Part shown: positions 12,861 through 25,072 of the stretch, one piece after another
Position numbering within the stretch: the stretch's first letter is position 1
Layout: every line of letters begins with the position of its first letter
Assembly: GCA_013400975.1 (NCBI GenBank)
Contig: WBMZ01008639.1
Span: forward strand, 80,858-144,857
Source of the DNA: Atrichornis clamosus
Lineage: Eukaryota > Chordata > Aves > Passeriformes > Menuridae
Direction: 5' to 3'
Length of the DNA: 64,000 nt
The notes under the pieces: model-generated
Database searches by the model: none
Seen by the model: the letters and a program-made list of their open reading frames with translations, nothing else
Told to the model about the DNA's origin: nothing
Program-made: the position numbers and the translations under genes

Positions 12861-14099
12861 GAATACAAATTTTTTTATAAGCTTTAGGACATCTGCGATA
12901 TCTTCATGGACCTAGAAGTTATGACACAAATCCTCCTGGAGAAAGAACTGGAGGTCAGACAGCACACCTAGAAGTGTCTTAGCAGCAGTAGATAGTTAGT
13001 GCTTAGTCTGAGCAAAGACTGAGCAAATGTTTGAACTGAATTTAGATCAAGGCATCAGCTTACAGTAGGCAATTTAGACTAGTGATGGTTTGCATAACTC
13101 AGAAGTTTTGAAAACATCCCAGGTCAATACATTGTCATCGCAAGGAGGACCTGTGACTGTGTGTCAATTTGAAATTAGAACCCTTAAATTCAGATTTGTT
13201 ATGTAGTTGATTGAATGTGTGCCAGGTAATGAAATAAAATACCCACATGTACCACCCATACCAAATGTCTTTTAGAAACAGGGGCTTGAATCAGGGTGAG
13301 AATACCCTGCAATGTCTTGAATAGCAGCAGAGGTTACTAATCCTAAATTCCCACTGTAGTCAATGGAATCTAAAATTCATTTCAATTGCTGAAACTTAAG
13401 CCTCTAGTTAAACTTAGGATCTTCAGGCTGTCTAGTGAGGGCATGGGGCTCACACTGTCCTGGTATTATATCCCCAGTGGCTGTCTTGGATACATGCATG
13501 ACCTCAAATGATACTAGACACTTGTGTGTGTAGTTTAATCAAACTGGGGGTTCATTTTCTCTATATTGAGAGATTAGACACTTCCAAAACTTGTGGAAAC
13601 TTATATGTGGATAAGAAGTTATGCTATAATACCCATATAAACTTAGCAAATACATATATATTTGACATATATCCTGCCCTGAAGTACAAGGAAAGAGTGT
13701 AGTCATGTTCATAGAATTTGTGGGGAAGGGGATTGTAGAGGAGAGACATATAGTTTATACTGACAAAGAAAAAAATCTGAATTAATAAACTATGTCAAGC
13801 TTCTGAAGGACAGATGGATAGATTAATTAGTTTGAAAACAAAATGAATCTGGACCAACTCACCTAATATTTTTACATTACAAGATCAGAGGCCCTGGGAA
13901 TTTAGTATGTTTTTAACTGTTATAACATTTTCTTTTCTTTTCTTTTTTTTTTTTAATAACCCAAGTAAAGAAATAGATTTTTGTTGACTCTTCTGCTGAG
14001 GCCTTAAACATTGCTTGGAAAACTGTGCCCAGAGAATTATTTGTGGTTCACTGCCAGAACAAAAAGATGTACAGAGTGGAGCTTCATTTGTTTTTTTCA
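12861..14099. other. Gene-free stretch between two old CR1 pieces
   Basis: No clear coding sequence. It could hold the decayed central reverse-transcriptase part of the same old CR1, since it lies between linker-like and C-terminal-like segments in the same orientation, but I could not align it by eye. A T-rich run occurs near 13928-13954. Confidence 0.4.
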
Positions 14100-14560
14100 T
14101 TAACAACTGGGATGATGGAATCAAGGGCATATGATTAAATTTTCAGACAACACATAGCTGGGAGGGACTGTAGGCATACTGGAGGATAGGATGAGAATCA
14201 AAAATGATCTTGACAAATTGAAGAAATGGTCTGGAAAAAAAACAGATGCAGTTCAACAGAGACGAGTGCAAGGAACTACATTCAGACAGATATAATTAAC
14301 AGCATAAGTGAGAAGAAAAACAAATGGTTGTGAAGAAATTAATTCCCTGCCTTTCCAGGGATTAGAGTGGATCATAAACTGAACTTGAATCTGTAAAGTC
14401 ATCCTGTCAGGAAAAAAAACCAAACACCATATTCAAAGTATAATCAAGAATGTAAGTCTGCAAGATGCGTTAAGCCTATTTACTTTACTCATTACTAGGG
14501 CAACAGGTAGAGTACAGTCTGGGCAGGTCACCTTCAGAAAGCATGTCTGCCAAAGGCAGG
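14100..14560 (+). mobile_element. Decayed old CR1-like LINE, reverse-transcriptase C-terminal part
   Basis: Plus-strand remnant of an old CR1/L3-like ORF2. At 14140-14154 the codons read F-S-D-N-T, in the place of the catalytic F/Y-A-D-D-T motif of the reverse transcriptase, followed at once by a TAG stop. Downstream landmarks include GCTGGGAGGGACTG, AATGATCTTGACAAATTG, GAAATGGTCTGG, CAGTTCAACAGAGACGAGTG and ATTAGAGTGGATCATAAACTG, the usual order in this domain. The aspartates are lost and frames are broken, so it is dead. It is older than the other CR1 copies here, judging by divergence. Confidence 0.75.
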
Positions 14561-14739
14561 AATTTTAAATTACAGCAATCCCAGAGCAGATCAGAGATCC
14601 AGAAAACAGAATCTAAAAGGAAGCATTGAATAAAGTGAGTATAATGAGTAGGATACTATAGAGAATATGCCAAAAATTCCCTTTTTAAGAAAGGTTATTG
14701 TTACAGGAAAATACATCATGCTGTGTTCAACAGACCAAG

Positions 14740-15530
14740 AGGCTGCTGAGGCTCTCAGAGCTCCATGCCGTAGATGCAACCAGTAGCAAGGCTGAACTTG
14801 TGTTCCCAGCAGGCACACACACACACACACAGAGCACATGTATACACCACACAGACACACACAGTGATCCATGCGGACCACAGACACACAGAGCACTCCC
14901 ACAAACACAGACAGCACCAACAGCCTTATCCTGCCCACATCTCTAGCTGAGCAGGCTGGAGGTTTGCTAGTGAAAATACATATATGCACATGTATATAAA
15001 TATATATCTACATATGTATAACATGGATGTTCCTCAGGAGCTGGGCTCAGACACTCTGCCCAGCAGCTCTGCCTACATTCCAGTCTCCCTGGTGTCTAGC
15101 ACCTGGACATACAAGCCCCTGTCCAGCTGCTGCAGCAGACCGTCTCACTCATACAAATACAGTCACTCACGGACACTCAGGGCTGGTTGGGACTTCCCTG
15201 GTGCCCACTAGTCAAGTTCTCCAGGTTCTCACCCTTACAGACACACACGATCTTGCCCCTAGAGACTCCAGATCCTATAGTCACTCCAGAAAGTGCTGAC
15301 ACTCCCCTGGTTTCCCAAAGTTTGGGAAAAGTCCCGTTCCCTCCTGGGGTCTCACTCTTGGAGACACCTCTTCCCTCCAGATCCCAGACTATGTCACCTG
15401 CCTCCCTGGTTTATCTGGCTGAGTTTTCACTAGTGATCTCACACATTCCCACACCAAGCATAACTCCAGGTGCTGCGTCATGGACACATGGGCCTCTGAC
15501 TCAGTTCCCACCAGGGCTGGCACTTGGGTT
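14740..15530. repeat. GC-richer unclassified repeat-like block with CA-rich tract
   Basis: This block is visibly richer in G and C than its surroundings. It contains a pure (CA)9 run at 14814-14831 followed by degenerate ACACAGA-type repeats to about 14920, and later recurring short motifs such as CTCCAG, CACTC and CAGACACAC. It leads directly into the inverted repeat at 15542-16123. Several overlapping frames of 70-155 codons exist on both strands, but they overlap each other and carry no domain. It may be a decayed LTR or other transposon of unknown family. Confidence 0.45.
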
Positions 15531-15541
15531 TCACTCAATCT

Positions 15542-16123
15542 GGTCTCTCCAGTCCAGTTGCTGGCACTCAGGCAAATGCACCTATTGCTGGCACTCAGTT
15601 GCCCTCCCACAGACACGTACACAGAAGGGGGAGTCAATCTCACAGAAAAAATAGCAGGAGTTGTGCTGAGCAAATGCAGGGTATGGCCAGACAAAGTATT
15701 CTGACCAGCAAGCTATTTACATGCAACTAGCCCTTTTTATCTCCTTATCCCATGTTTTCCCAAACTTATTCCTAGTCAGATCTTCTGAATTCCCTTCAAT
15801 GCTTTTGGTTCCTCCCTAAATATCCCATAATGAGGTTTGAAAAATACCCAAATGCTCTTCTCCTGCATCCCATAAAGTGTTCCATACACCTGGGCAGTCA
15901 CCCACTCAGTCCCAAAGGTGATCTAGCATTGACTCATTGTGATGAGTCCACATGTGACACCCATCACCATGAGTCAATGCTGGAGCATGGGGCACATTAT
16001 GGGATGCAGAAGAAGTGATTAAAAGGGTATCTATGGGAGGGCGTCTGAGCGCTAGCAACAGGTGTGGGACCACAGACTGGTGGGTTCATGTGCCTGGGTG
16101 ACAGCAACTGGACTGGAGAGATC
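15542..16123. repeat. Long asymmetric inverted repeat (foldback)
   Basis: Four blocks on the left pair with four on the right in mirrored order around a 17-nt loop at 15945-15961. The pairs are 15922-15944 with 15962-15984 (21 of 23 bases complementary), 15857-15879 with 15993-16015, 15584-15616 with 16027-16060, and 15542-15563 with 16102-16123 (21 of 22). The left arm carries two segments missing from the right arm: about 230 bp at 15617-15850 and about 35 bp at 15887-15921. The structure could be a foldback transposon, or an inverted duplication that later gained or lost sequence on one side. No transposase-like frame was seen. Confidence 0.85.
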
Positions 16124-16139
16124 AGAGTGCCTTCTTTGA

Positions 16140-18898
16140 TTGAAGAGTTTCTGAATGACTAGCCTGGATTTTCTGGTTTTTGGTTGTTGGTTGTTCTTTT
16201 TTTTTTTTATTTGGGACGTGGTTATATCATTCACAATAGTCTTAGGACATGTCTCCCATTGGTCAACACTTTGCCAAAAGAATAAAGAGCAGGTGGTCAC
16301 AGGAAGTATCAGGTTGAAAGCAAAGCCTAGAATATTCAATGTAGATACTAACTAAATTAAACAGTGAAATGCTTGGGATTTTTCTTGAAAGTGAACAATT
16401 GACTAGTAATCAGCAGAAAGAAGAAAAAATGCTGGTGGCACTCTTTTACATGTTCAGTAATTTTGTACAGCTAGAGCTCTAATGGATTTCAGCAGAATTA
16501 ATCCCTAGAGTTCCCAGATTCTTTCAGGTTACATACTATGAGGGAAACTTTCAAAGGCAAGTTCCTTGTAGTTACTAATGTCAGCACATAACTTTTCTTC
16601 AATAGCTTAGTGCTACTTTTCAGCTCGTTGAACAGAAAGTTAGTTGTAAAATTTCTGTTTATGTAAACAATACTTACCCAGTTAATAGTCTGTTCATAGT
16701 AATAACAATTTGCTCAAATTCTACATTTTCCAACTCCATGGAATTAAATCTAGGGAAATAATTCTGATTAGGTCATTCAGTCTTTTGCTAGTACATGCAA
16801 AGTATACATTAACAACATAAGTCAACATTAACAGAAAACATCAGGATAACCCCTGAAAATGCTTAGAAAAATATCCGTATTGAAAAAATAGCCACTCATG
16901 GAATAATGTTTTTTTTTCTAATTAAAGTGAAAAAAAAATACAATCTGGTTAAGTTCTGGGTTACACTGTTTTTGCATTACACTTTTACATAATTAGCATT
17001 ATACATAGTTATTAGAACAGAATAATCTTTCCTGTAACTTGTCTTTATTTTGGTTAGATGCAATATTTGTTTGGAATTTTAATTGTTACATAATTTTGAT
17101 GCATATGAAACAGAAATATTTATAGTTTGAGGATGACCTAACAGTTAGAGATGGAATCCTCTGAGATCATTGATTTAATTTCTGAATTCTGCAGATGAAT
17201 CACATTAGAGCATTTGCTTCAGATTCCCCTCATGTGATGCAAATTTATTAATATTTATCAGTGTGGGTGTACAGCAAAATTATTTAATTTTTATATAGTA
17301 CTTTGAGATAGTGTCATGGTGTGCGCTGTTTACTAAGTGCTTATTTTTTACTAGGGACAATAACTTTTTATTTTATTTGTGAAATCTGTTGGAACAGTTT
17401 GGGATTTGTACTGGTCCACTTAAAAGGACGCAAGTACCGATATAGTTGTGGATTTTTATGTACATATATATGAAAATTATTATGATTTTTATAAAGGTTA
17501 CTATAATCAGCATTAGATGTCTCACCTGTGCTGCTGTTTGCAATAATTTAAGTTACTATATCTAATTTAAGAATACAGAGTATGTGATAAAGTGACTGTT
17601 CACCCTTACTTTCACGTCTTTCTCCAGGAAAATCATTATGCATCAAGTTAAAGAAAGAACAGAATGTGAAATGTGTAGTAAATCAGTCTGTGAAAGTTCG
17701 GGAGAAATGCATCTTTTTAAGATATAATGTTTGAGCAATCATTGAGTTTAAAAATACTTAAATAATCTTAACTGAATACCATTGCTATTCTATTCATAAA
17801 AGCACTGCTGGTTTTCTGTAAAAAGGATGTGCTAAAATCTAGGTGCTCTGAGGGCACCACACAGGACCAAAATGTACCTAAGTACTTGAAAAAATATGGC
17901 AAGATATAATGTTTTGTTTTTCATAATAAACTATAATATGCAAAATTGGAAAAAGAGACATAAATAAATGAATTAATGATTAATTAAAAATAATTTAGCA
18001 TTTACCGTGTAAGTTCATGTTAATATTGCTTATTATTAACAGAAAAAATTATTAAGGTTGAAAATAATACTAAGCAACTGGCAAAAATATTTTACTTATT
18101 TCAGGATTTTTTCATTATTCATGTAAATTAAGCATCTTGCTAAAGAAGTTCGCAGGACATGAAAGAGTTGATGCAAGACTCACAGAAAAAAATGACCTGT
18201 CATTTTTGTCAGCAACATAGTAATTTTAATAATTACAAAATATCATTAACAAAAAGTTGTTTGGTACTGGTTTCTTTTTTGATCATTCTGTCAAAAAATG
18301 AAAGGTAATAAATTCTCTGTGTCTACTGGGAAAAAAAAAGAAACCAGAAAGCCGTAAGCTAAAATGTCAGCTGATCCTGGCTTGGGGTAGAACTGTTTGA
18401 CTAAATAACTCCATGAGGTTCCTCTCAGTCATATTTTATATGAGTACATAATTAGAAATTGGCAAATGTTTTTAAAAATGCTTAGCTGAAGTAAACAGAG
18501 CAGTGAGGTATCTTCCATTGTGTGTCCCTGGAGCTGTATGCATTTGGGGTAGTTCTGTGACACTGAACAGTCTTGCACCTACCCAGCTTTTTGCTCTTAC
18601 TGGTGTCAAAGTGCATTACAAAGAGAGCCAAGCATATTGTCCTGATTTCTCTTACGGAGTGACAGAGTCAATTAAAGGTTGATAGAGTTCTCCTAGGTCT
18701 GGCAGGAAGTTGGTAGCATAGGAATATAACCAAAACGTGACGATTCACAGTTTAAACACAAATGGATCATACCTAGCAGTGTTCATAGTACTTCAGAAAG
18801 AAACCTCATGTTGCATGTACCTCATATATATATAGTCAGTCACTAGAAAAATGTAATCGACATATTATAATGGCGTACTCCAATATTTAGGCTTGCCC
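16140..18898. other. AT-rich spacer, no recognised gene
   Basis: No coding sequence or familiar repeat recognised. Short A/T homopolymers occur (for example a T-run near 16198-16209). Confidence 0.55.
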
Positions 18899-18946
18899 AA
18901 TCATAGAATGGTTTAGGTTGTACTTTAAATATCATCTACTTCCAGA
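18899..18946 (-). mobile_element. Short CR1 3'-end fragment
   Basis: The sequence TCATAGAATGGTTTAGGTTG followed by ATCATCTACTTCCA is the complement of a CR1 3' end: the terminal short repeat, then the YTYCAACC and GATGATCTTTAAGG region. Only about 50 bp remain. Confidence 0.75.
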
Positions 18947-21900
18947 TTTATTAATTTTTGCAATGTCTTTGGAGCTATGCTGAAGCTGGAAAATGTCTCA
19001 AAAATGAATGAAGATCATATCAGTTTCCTCCAATACTTTTCTTTCATTCTATTATTCTACAGAAAGAAAGAGATGGAGAGTTCTCCATACTTAAACATAA
19101 TATGCTTGTATGTTTATGTATTGTGGTTTATTTATTATTATGTTATTTCCATGCAACAAAAGTAACCCCATCTTTTACTGTGATTTCTTTAGTTAAGTGG
19201 TACAATCTGCAGGGAAAACTTTCACAGACAGCTGTTCCCCTCCATAAAGCAAGATTCACATCTTAAAGCTTTCCTTCCACAGATTAAATAGGAAGAGCAT
19301 GTGAGGCATTTCTCTGATCATAGTTATATATTTATAGATGCATTTTGGTGGCATGCTTATGCTACCACATATATATCTACACATTTAAAGAGCATCCTTG
19401 AAAAAAGAAGAAAAACAAACAAAATTCAAGATTTTTAGAAGTAGTAATATACTGTCATGACTGGAAATTCTAGTGATTTTGGTGTCTTAAAAATTATGAT
19501 GTGCTTTACATCTTTGGACATTCTAATTTCAAAGTCTGTGCACTGTAAAACCTGAATACATCCAGAGTCACTTTTGGCAGGCTGCACATCCTGCTTGTGA
19601 AGGTGTAGCCTCTGTGGACCAAAGCCCCTGATTCCATTTTCTGTCTCACAATGAATATCTCGAGAGAAACGTTTCTCTAGAAGGCCTGTTTAAAAGTATG
19701 TCCAAGCCATATTGGAAATTACTTCAATTCTAACTCCTAATTCTTCTGCTGAAATGAAAAAAAAAAAATGAACTCCTAAATAATATTAAATTTACATTAC
19801 TTGGGAGGCATGGATGACTTTTTTGATAGAGTCTGAACATCTGATTGCATATTCACCCACTCATATAAGCATTTAGGAAACCAATACAATTACAAAACCA
19901 ACAGGAGTTTCCTAAAAACACAGCTTTTGAACTTTGAGCACCCAGAATAACAGCCTAAAGGCCTTACCAGCATCCTAGTTTTGTTCAGAAATTCTGCCTG
20001 TAATGCTAGAAGGTAACTTTCCTTAATTCCATTTCTGCTGAAATTAATACATTGTGTTTTAATACTATAATCACATCTCTGTGAAGAAACTTTTAATTTA
20101 AAATTTATTATTAGCTCAGGTTATACATTTATCTCAAAACACTTATTTTAATATATTTGTCTTGCTCACATTCATTTTTTTTAGTCATATATTCTGGTTT
20201 TTAGTCATACAAAAAAAATTAACAAATATTACAAGCAGTACAGATGAACGAATAGCATGAGTGTAGAGTTAAAACTCTTTTGTGCTGAAAACAGAAATAG
20301 TTAATGGTTTTGAAACACTCAGGAAACAGTGCCAAAAAATCTTCAAAAATTTAACAGGATAATCAAGTAGGGCACCTGGGTTAAGAAGAGTTTTGACAAT
20401 GGCTGTCATGATACAAGTAACATCACAAAATTACATGCCTTTTGTATGTGTTTTCGCTTTTATGTGTGTGCTTGTGTGCATATTATGAAAAAATAATATT
20501 ACTTTAGAGACAAGGGCTGTTATGTTAAGGAAATACTGAATTAAACAATGTCCAGTCCTCCCATTTATTTTTAAAAAGAAATTGTGCTAAATGGCAAACA
20601 CATTTTGAAGGTCACAACTGTAGCAACATCTCTGTGAAAAAAGATGTTGCATTTACTATTCTCTTCTAATCGTGCTTCTAACAGCCAATATGGTTGCAAA
20701 GTAATACTTATGGTGTCAAACTCTGTCTCTCCTATTTCTTCATTCATTATTGCCGCTCAGTGTCATTACTTTCTTTTTTACTCCAGCAGCACTAACCTTG
20801 CTCTGTCTGTAAAAGCACAGACTACTTTAGCTTGTAGATAATAATGAGCAGTTTCAGTGCACCCTTAGAGTTTAGATCATTATGTAGCACATATTTCCCA
20901 TTCCTCTGCTTTAATTTTTAAGATATTTGTGTACTTTTTCCTCTGACATTTTACTTCCAGTGCAGTAGCATCCTCTACTATAGATCTCCTTCCTGAATAT
21001 ATCAATGTAACTTTTTCTGAAAAATGCTTTTTAAAGAAATTTCTGCAAATCTAGGTTGCCAAGTCCAGATGATTGATCACTTAAAGACTGAAACTGCATC
21101 AGTGGTGTTTTCTGACCACTTTTTCGGGTTTCTTATCCTTTCTAACCTCCCAAGAGTATATAATTTCTTTCCAGAATTACTATCAATTTTTCTGATCTCT
21201 CATAATAAACTTTGTCCCATAACCACTTACCTTGTTTATGCACTCATGGCATCTTACTCATTGGTATCACCTTTTCAGTGCTGCTATTTCATTTCTTTGA
21301 AATTCTTCCTTTTCTGCCAGAAGACATTGAATAATTTTCTACTTTTTAAACCTTATCTTCAACCCTGCCTCCTCTGAGATTTTTGCCGTGCTTTATCTGT
21401 AGAACTGTTTGAAAAGTATTGTCTTATTTTTTCTTTTCCCTTTTTTTTTCTCTTTCACTGTGACTGGAAGCATGTAACACGACTGGCTAAAGCTCTGCCA
21501 TCTATAAGGGCAGCAAATATTGGGCAACTTTCTCACATAGCTATATCTGCATATATTTTGAATGGAGACTAAATCTCCCCCAATTTGTTCAGCATTCTGA
21601 GACACATTCTTTTCTGTCACAACAAATTTGTGCATTTCTTCACGATGATCCTTCAAGATACCTGGATGTATTTTCCTCAGTGTCAACTATTCACTTGTCA
21701 GTATCTTTCATCAGGTGTGTACATTTCACTTTAAAAAGCATGTCAAAGATTGTGAAATTTATTTTTGGATCATGAGCTTTCTCTTTCACTGTGGCTAAAG
21801 CTTATTTAGTGATGCCAACAGAAAATAAAACAAATAAAATGAGAAAAAAATCCAGTAATGTTACGTTCACTGTAAATGATAATTAGTTCTCACCATGTTC

Positions 21901-22236
21901 ATTTTTCCTTTGAATTTAACTTCTGTGGATAGTTACAACTAAGAATTACTACTTAAATTTCATATGTTGGATATTCAGCAGCAAGAAACAGACTATACAC
22001 ATAAATTTATCAAATTTAAAATAATGAATAAATACTGACTGAAAAAACCTGTCAATCTTGGGTCATTTAAAGGCTAATAGTTGCCTGGAGCCAGCACTAC
22101 AGCTAGGTGTCAAAAAAGAACAGTTGTAGTATAATGTCACCATCTTTTCTGCATAGCCACCACTACATGTAGGAAGATGTAAAATATTATGCTAATTGAA
22201 GAATACATGTGTTTGCTCCCTTCTTAGGGTTATGCT
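18947..22236. other. AT-rich spacer, no recognised gene
   Basis: No supported gene. The frame of 117 codons at 21024-21377 is rich in F, L and S because of T-rich sequence and has no recognisable domain. The 97-codon minus frame at 21393-21686 is similarly without support. Confidence 0.5.
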
Positions 22237-22888
22237 TGTCTTGGGTTGAGTGTAGGACGCGGTTTTGTTATCCCATATCACTGCCTTATACTAAACATGA
22301 ATTCTGTGCCTCTGACTGGATTCCAAGAAGTTTCAAGGACAAACACGGATACTCCTGTGCTGGGACTCAGGCGGGTTTGCTTTTGGTTTTTTTTTCTTCT
22401 TTCTTCCCTCACTCACTCCTAGGCTCTCGGCTCTGCCACACAGAGCAGGGAAGAGAGAGTTGGGGGTTTGGTGGGTATTTTTTTCTTTCCTTTTTTAAAA
22501 CAAATTTTTTAAATTTGTTTTGGCCAGTTTTTTTTTCCCTTTTTTTTTTTTCCCCTTTTTCCCTGGAACTGCTTCTCAACCAAGCTCGGATCCAGGACTG
22601 AAGGTCATCTTAGTGCCAGCACCGCTGGGGGAAGGGACCCTGCCTCGGCCCGTCGGCGGGGGACCACGCCAAGGACTCTGTACTTTACACAAGTTGTTTC
22701 TTTCGCAAGTAGTTTATCATTTCATATTGTTCATTTATTTCCTATACCTTGTAAATAAACAGGTTTTTTCTTCATTCTACCTCTAAGGAATCGCCTCTGT
22801 CTGGACCGGGTGGGGGAGGTGTGGCTGATAGTCTGCTTCCCCCCCCCGGGAGGGCATTTTCCTCCTTATATTGTCTCAAACCGGGACA
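22237..22888 (+). mobile_element. Family D solo LTR, GC-rich, plus strand
   Basis: A 652-bp LTR-like unit that begins TGTCTTGGG and ends CGGGACA, with TG...CA ends. A canonical poly(A) signal AATAAA lies at 22754-22759, about 130 bp before the 3' end, which sets the orientation as plus. Just upstream is a CpG-rich segment (about 22595-22670), rare in this AT-rich window, and a long T-rich tract (about 22370-22565). The 3' part contains a C-run and GGAGGGCATTTTCCTCC. I did not find a convincing target-site duplication (flanks ...TATGCT and ATAGGT...), so the edges may be off by a few bases or the flanks mutated. Frames in it (130 and 88 codons) are not genes. Confidence 0.75.
22754..22759 (+). 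terminator. Poly(A) signal of family D LTR
   Basis: AATAAA inside the LTR at 22237-22888, followed after about 130 bp by the LTR end. The position fits an R/U5 arrangement and fixes the reading direction. Confidence 0.6.
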
Positions 22889-24232
22889 ATAGGTAAACCA
22901 GTTTACCACTTACCCTATACAGAGATCTGCCCTTGCTTACTACCATTCTATATCTCATTTTTTTTTTAAATAAAATGTATGCCTTTCCTAAGGAAAACTG
23001 ACTCAATGTAACTATGATTTATAAAGTTTGCTTTTGTGATTTTTAATTTTTTTTCTTCCACTGGCTACTATTTTTTTAAAAGAAAAAATTCAAGATTAAA
23101 AAAAAATCTTTGTTCTTTGGTATCTTCATGCTCCTTGAACTGTATTTCCTCAGTGTTATCCAATTTAAAACTAGATACTTTACTTCTGAGTTTATGATGT
23201 GCCTCTGAGATAATAATAATCCCACTCTAGTTCTATGAATAAACATTTAGCCAATTTCTTCTACTTATCTTTTGCAATTTGTGAGAAAGATCATAAAAAA
23301 ACTAAATGACAGGTCAATGAAGAAAATTGTCATAAAAAATTAGTCTCCTCAAAGATTTATCCAAATATTTTGTTTGCGGGGTGCTGAACTCAACCGAAAC
23401 CTCACACAGATGAGGTATGAAAAGCACCAGTGCCTTCAGCTGTGAAACAAAGCCCCAAAGCATTGCTAGTGAGGATTCATCAAAGTAGTGCTAGCAGAGA
23501 TTGATTCAGTGTGGCTGAAAAGGTCTCTGGAGGCTGAAACTTTGAAGATTTTGTTTCTGTACATTAGTTTGCATTATGATTCCCTTAGAAATCTTATAAT
23601 GCTAAGATTTCTGAAACACATTATCCCCCTGTTCAGATCTCTCAACTTCTTGGCCAGACAGATGCATTTTCCTTTTTGCATCTTTGAATGATTTCTCTCA
23701 GATTCAGATGGGGCAAGAAAGGGAAATAAAAATGGCTTGGCTTTGTTGTGTATTTTGCAGAATGGAAGACTTCTCAAAAATTGGAGTAGTCAATACCATT
23801 TTAAAATGTAATAGCAGCGTTTACATTCTTCCATTCATCTATTAAAAATAGTTCTATATAATTTTCAGTGCTTTTGCCTCTGCCTAAGAAATGTACATTG
23901 AGTTATACGCTCTATTTCAGTTATATATGTTGCTTTATTTCATTATAACACAGTATATGAGAAGAGTTTTTAATCACAGTTATGAATAGTTTTATTCTCC
24001 AAAATCCCATCTTTCAGCTGTATAAGAGAGAAAAGCATATCCCACTTCCATGAGGTATAGGGAGGAATACCCCTTCTCCACCTAATCATAGTTTAATAGA
24101 TCAAACGTCTTTCCAGCAGGATTCAGGTATCAAATACAATTTTTTTCTAGTGGTCTGTAGTGTTACCTCATTTTTTTTTTTTTTATTTCTTCAGTTCTGC
24201 ATATAAGGAGTTTAGTATTTGAGCTTTTAAGC
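22889..24232. other. AT-rich spacer, no recognised gene
   Basis: Nothing supported. T-runs near 22950-22970 and 24172-24184. Short frames only (67 codons on each strand near 23.5-23.8 kb). Confidence 0.55.
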
Positions 24233-25072
24233 TGTGGTGGGTTGGCGCTGGCTGGATGTCAGGTACCCACGAATGCTGCTCTAGCATTTGCCTCCACAAG
24301 TGGGTAGAGGAGAGAAAATATAACAAAAGGTCATGGGTTGACATAAGAACAGAGAGAGATCACTCACCAATTACTGTCATGGGCAAAATAGACTCAACAC
24401 AACCTTCTCCAATGTGAATCCACACCATGGGCAATAGTTCTCCACAAACTGCTCCAGCGTGGGTCACTCTTTCAGGGGTGCAGTCCTTCAGGCACAGCCA
24501 ACTCCAATGTGGGTTCCCCAAATGATCACAAGTCCTACCACCAAACCTGCTTCAGTGTGGGCTCCTACTTCCACAGGTGGCTGCCAGGAGCCTGCCCCAG
24601 CACAGGACTCCCATGATTTCACAACCTCCTCTCAGGCATCCATGCGCTCCAGCCTGGGTCTCTCCCGTGGGCTGCAGGTGGATCTCTGCACCCCCGTGGC
24701 CTCCATGGGCTGCAGGGGCACAGCTGCCTCACCATGGGCCGCAGGGGAATCTCAACTCCAGCACCTGGAGCACCTCCTGCCCCTCCTTCTTCACTGACCT
24801 TGGTGTCTGCAGAGTTGTTCGTCTCACACATTCTCACCCCACTCTGCTCTGGCTGCAATTAAATCTCTGCAAAAACTTTTTTTTTCCTTCTTAAATATGT
24901 TATCACAGAGGTGTTACCACCATTTCCGATTGGCCCAGACTTGGCCAGCAGCATGTCTATCCTGGAGCTGGCTGGCGTTGGCTCTGCTGGACATGGAGGA
25001 AGCTTCTAGCAGCTTCTCACAGAAGTCATCCAGTAGCCCCCCCTGCTACCAAAGCCATGCAAACCCAATACG
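24233..25072 (-). mobile_element. Family A solo LTR, minus strand, taagc target duplication
   Basis: An 840-bp solo LTR. The plus-strand left edge is TGTGGTGGGTTGGCGCTGG and the right edge is GCAAACCCAATACG, so the terminal CA has become CG by one change. The 5-bp repeat taagc flanks it exactly, at 24228-24232 and 25073-25077. Read on the minus strand it carries the family A order: GGGTTTGCATGGC start, CTTCTAGCAGCTTCT complement, modular U3, then the conserved end. Compared with the copy at 30432-31522 it is about 250 bp shorter; the section holding the poly(A) signal is missing near 24400, where CAACACAACC is followed directly by U3 sequence. The internal provirus is gone. Frames of 105-112 codons inside it are by-products. 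Confidence 0.93.

Noticed and set aside
14591..15704. Cluster of overlapping frames up to 155 codons as a gene
   Set aside because: Frames overlap on both strands, with low-complexity CA and TC content and no conserved motif; part is in the inverted repeat.
21024..21377. 117-codon frame as a membrane protein
   Set aside because: Hydrophobic residues come from T-rich DNA (F, L, S codons); no homology is recognised and no supporting context is visible.
22231..22894. Target duplication around the family D LTR
   Set aside because: The flanks TATGCT and ATAGGT do not match in any 4-6 base register I tried.
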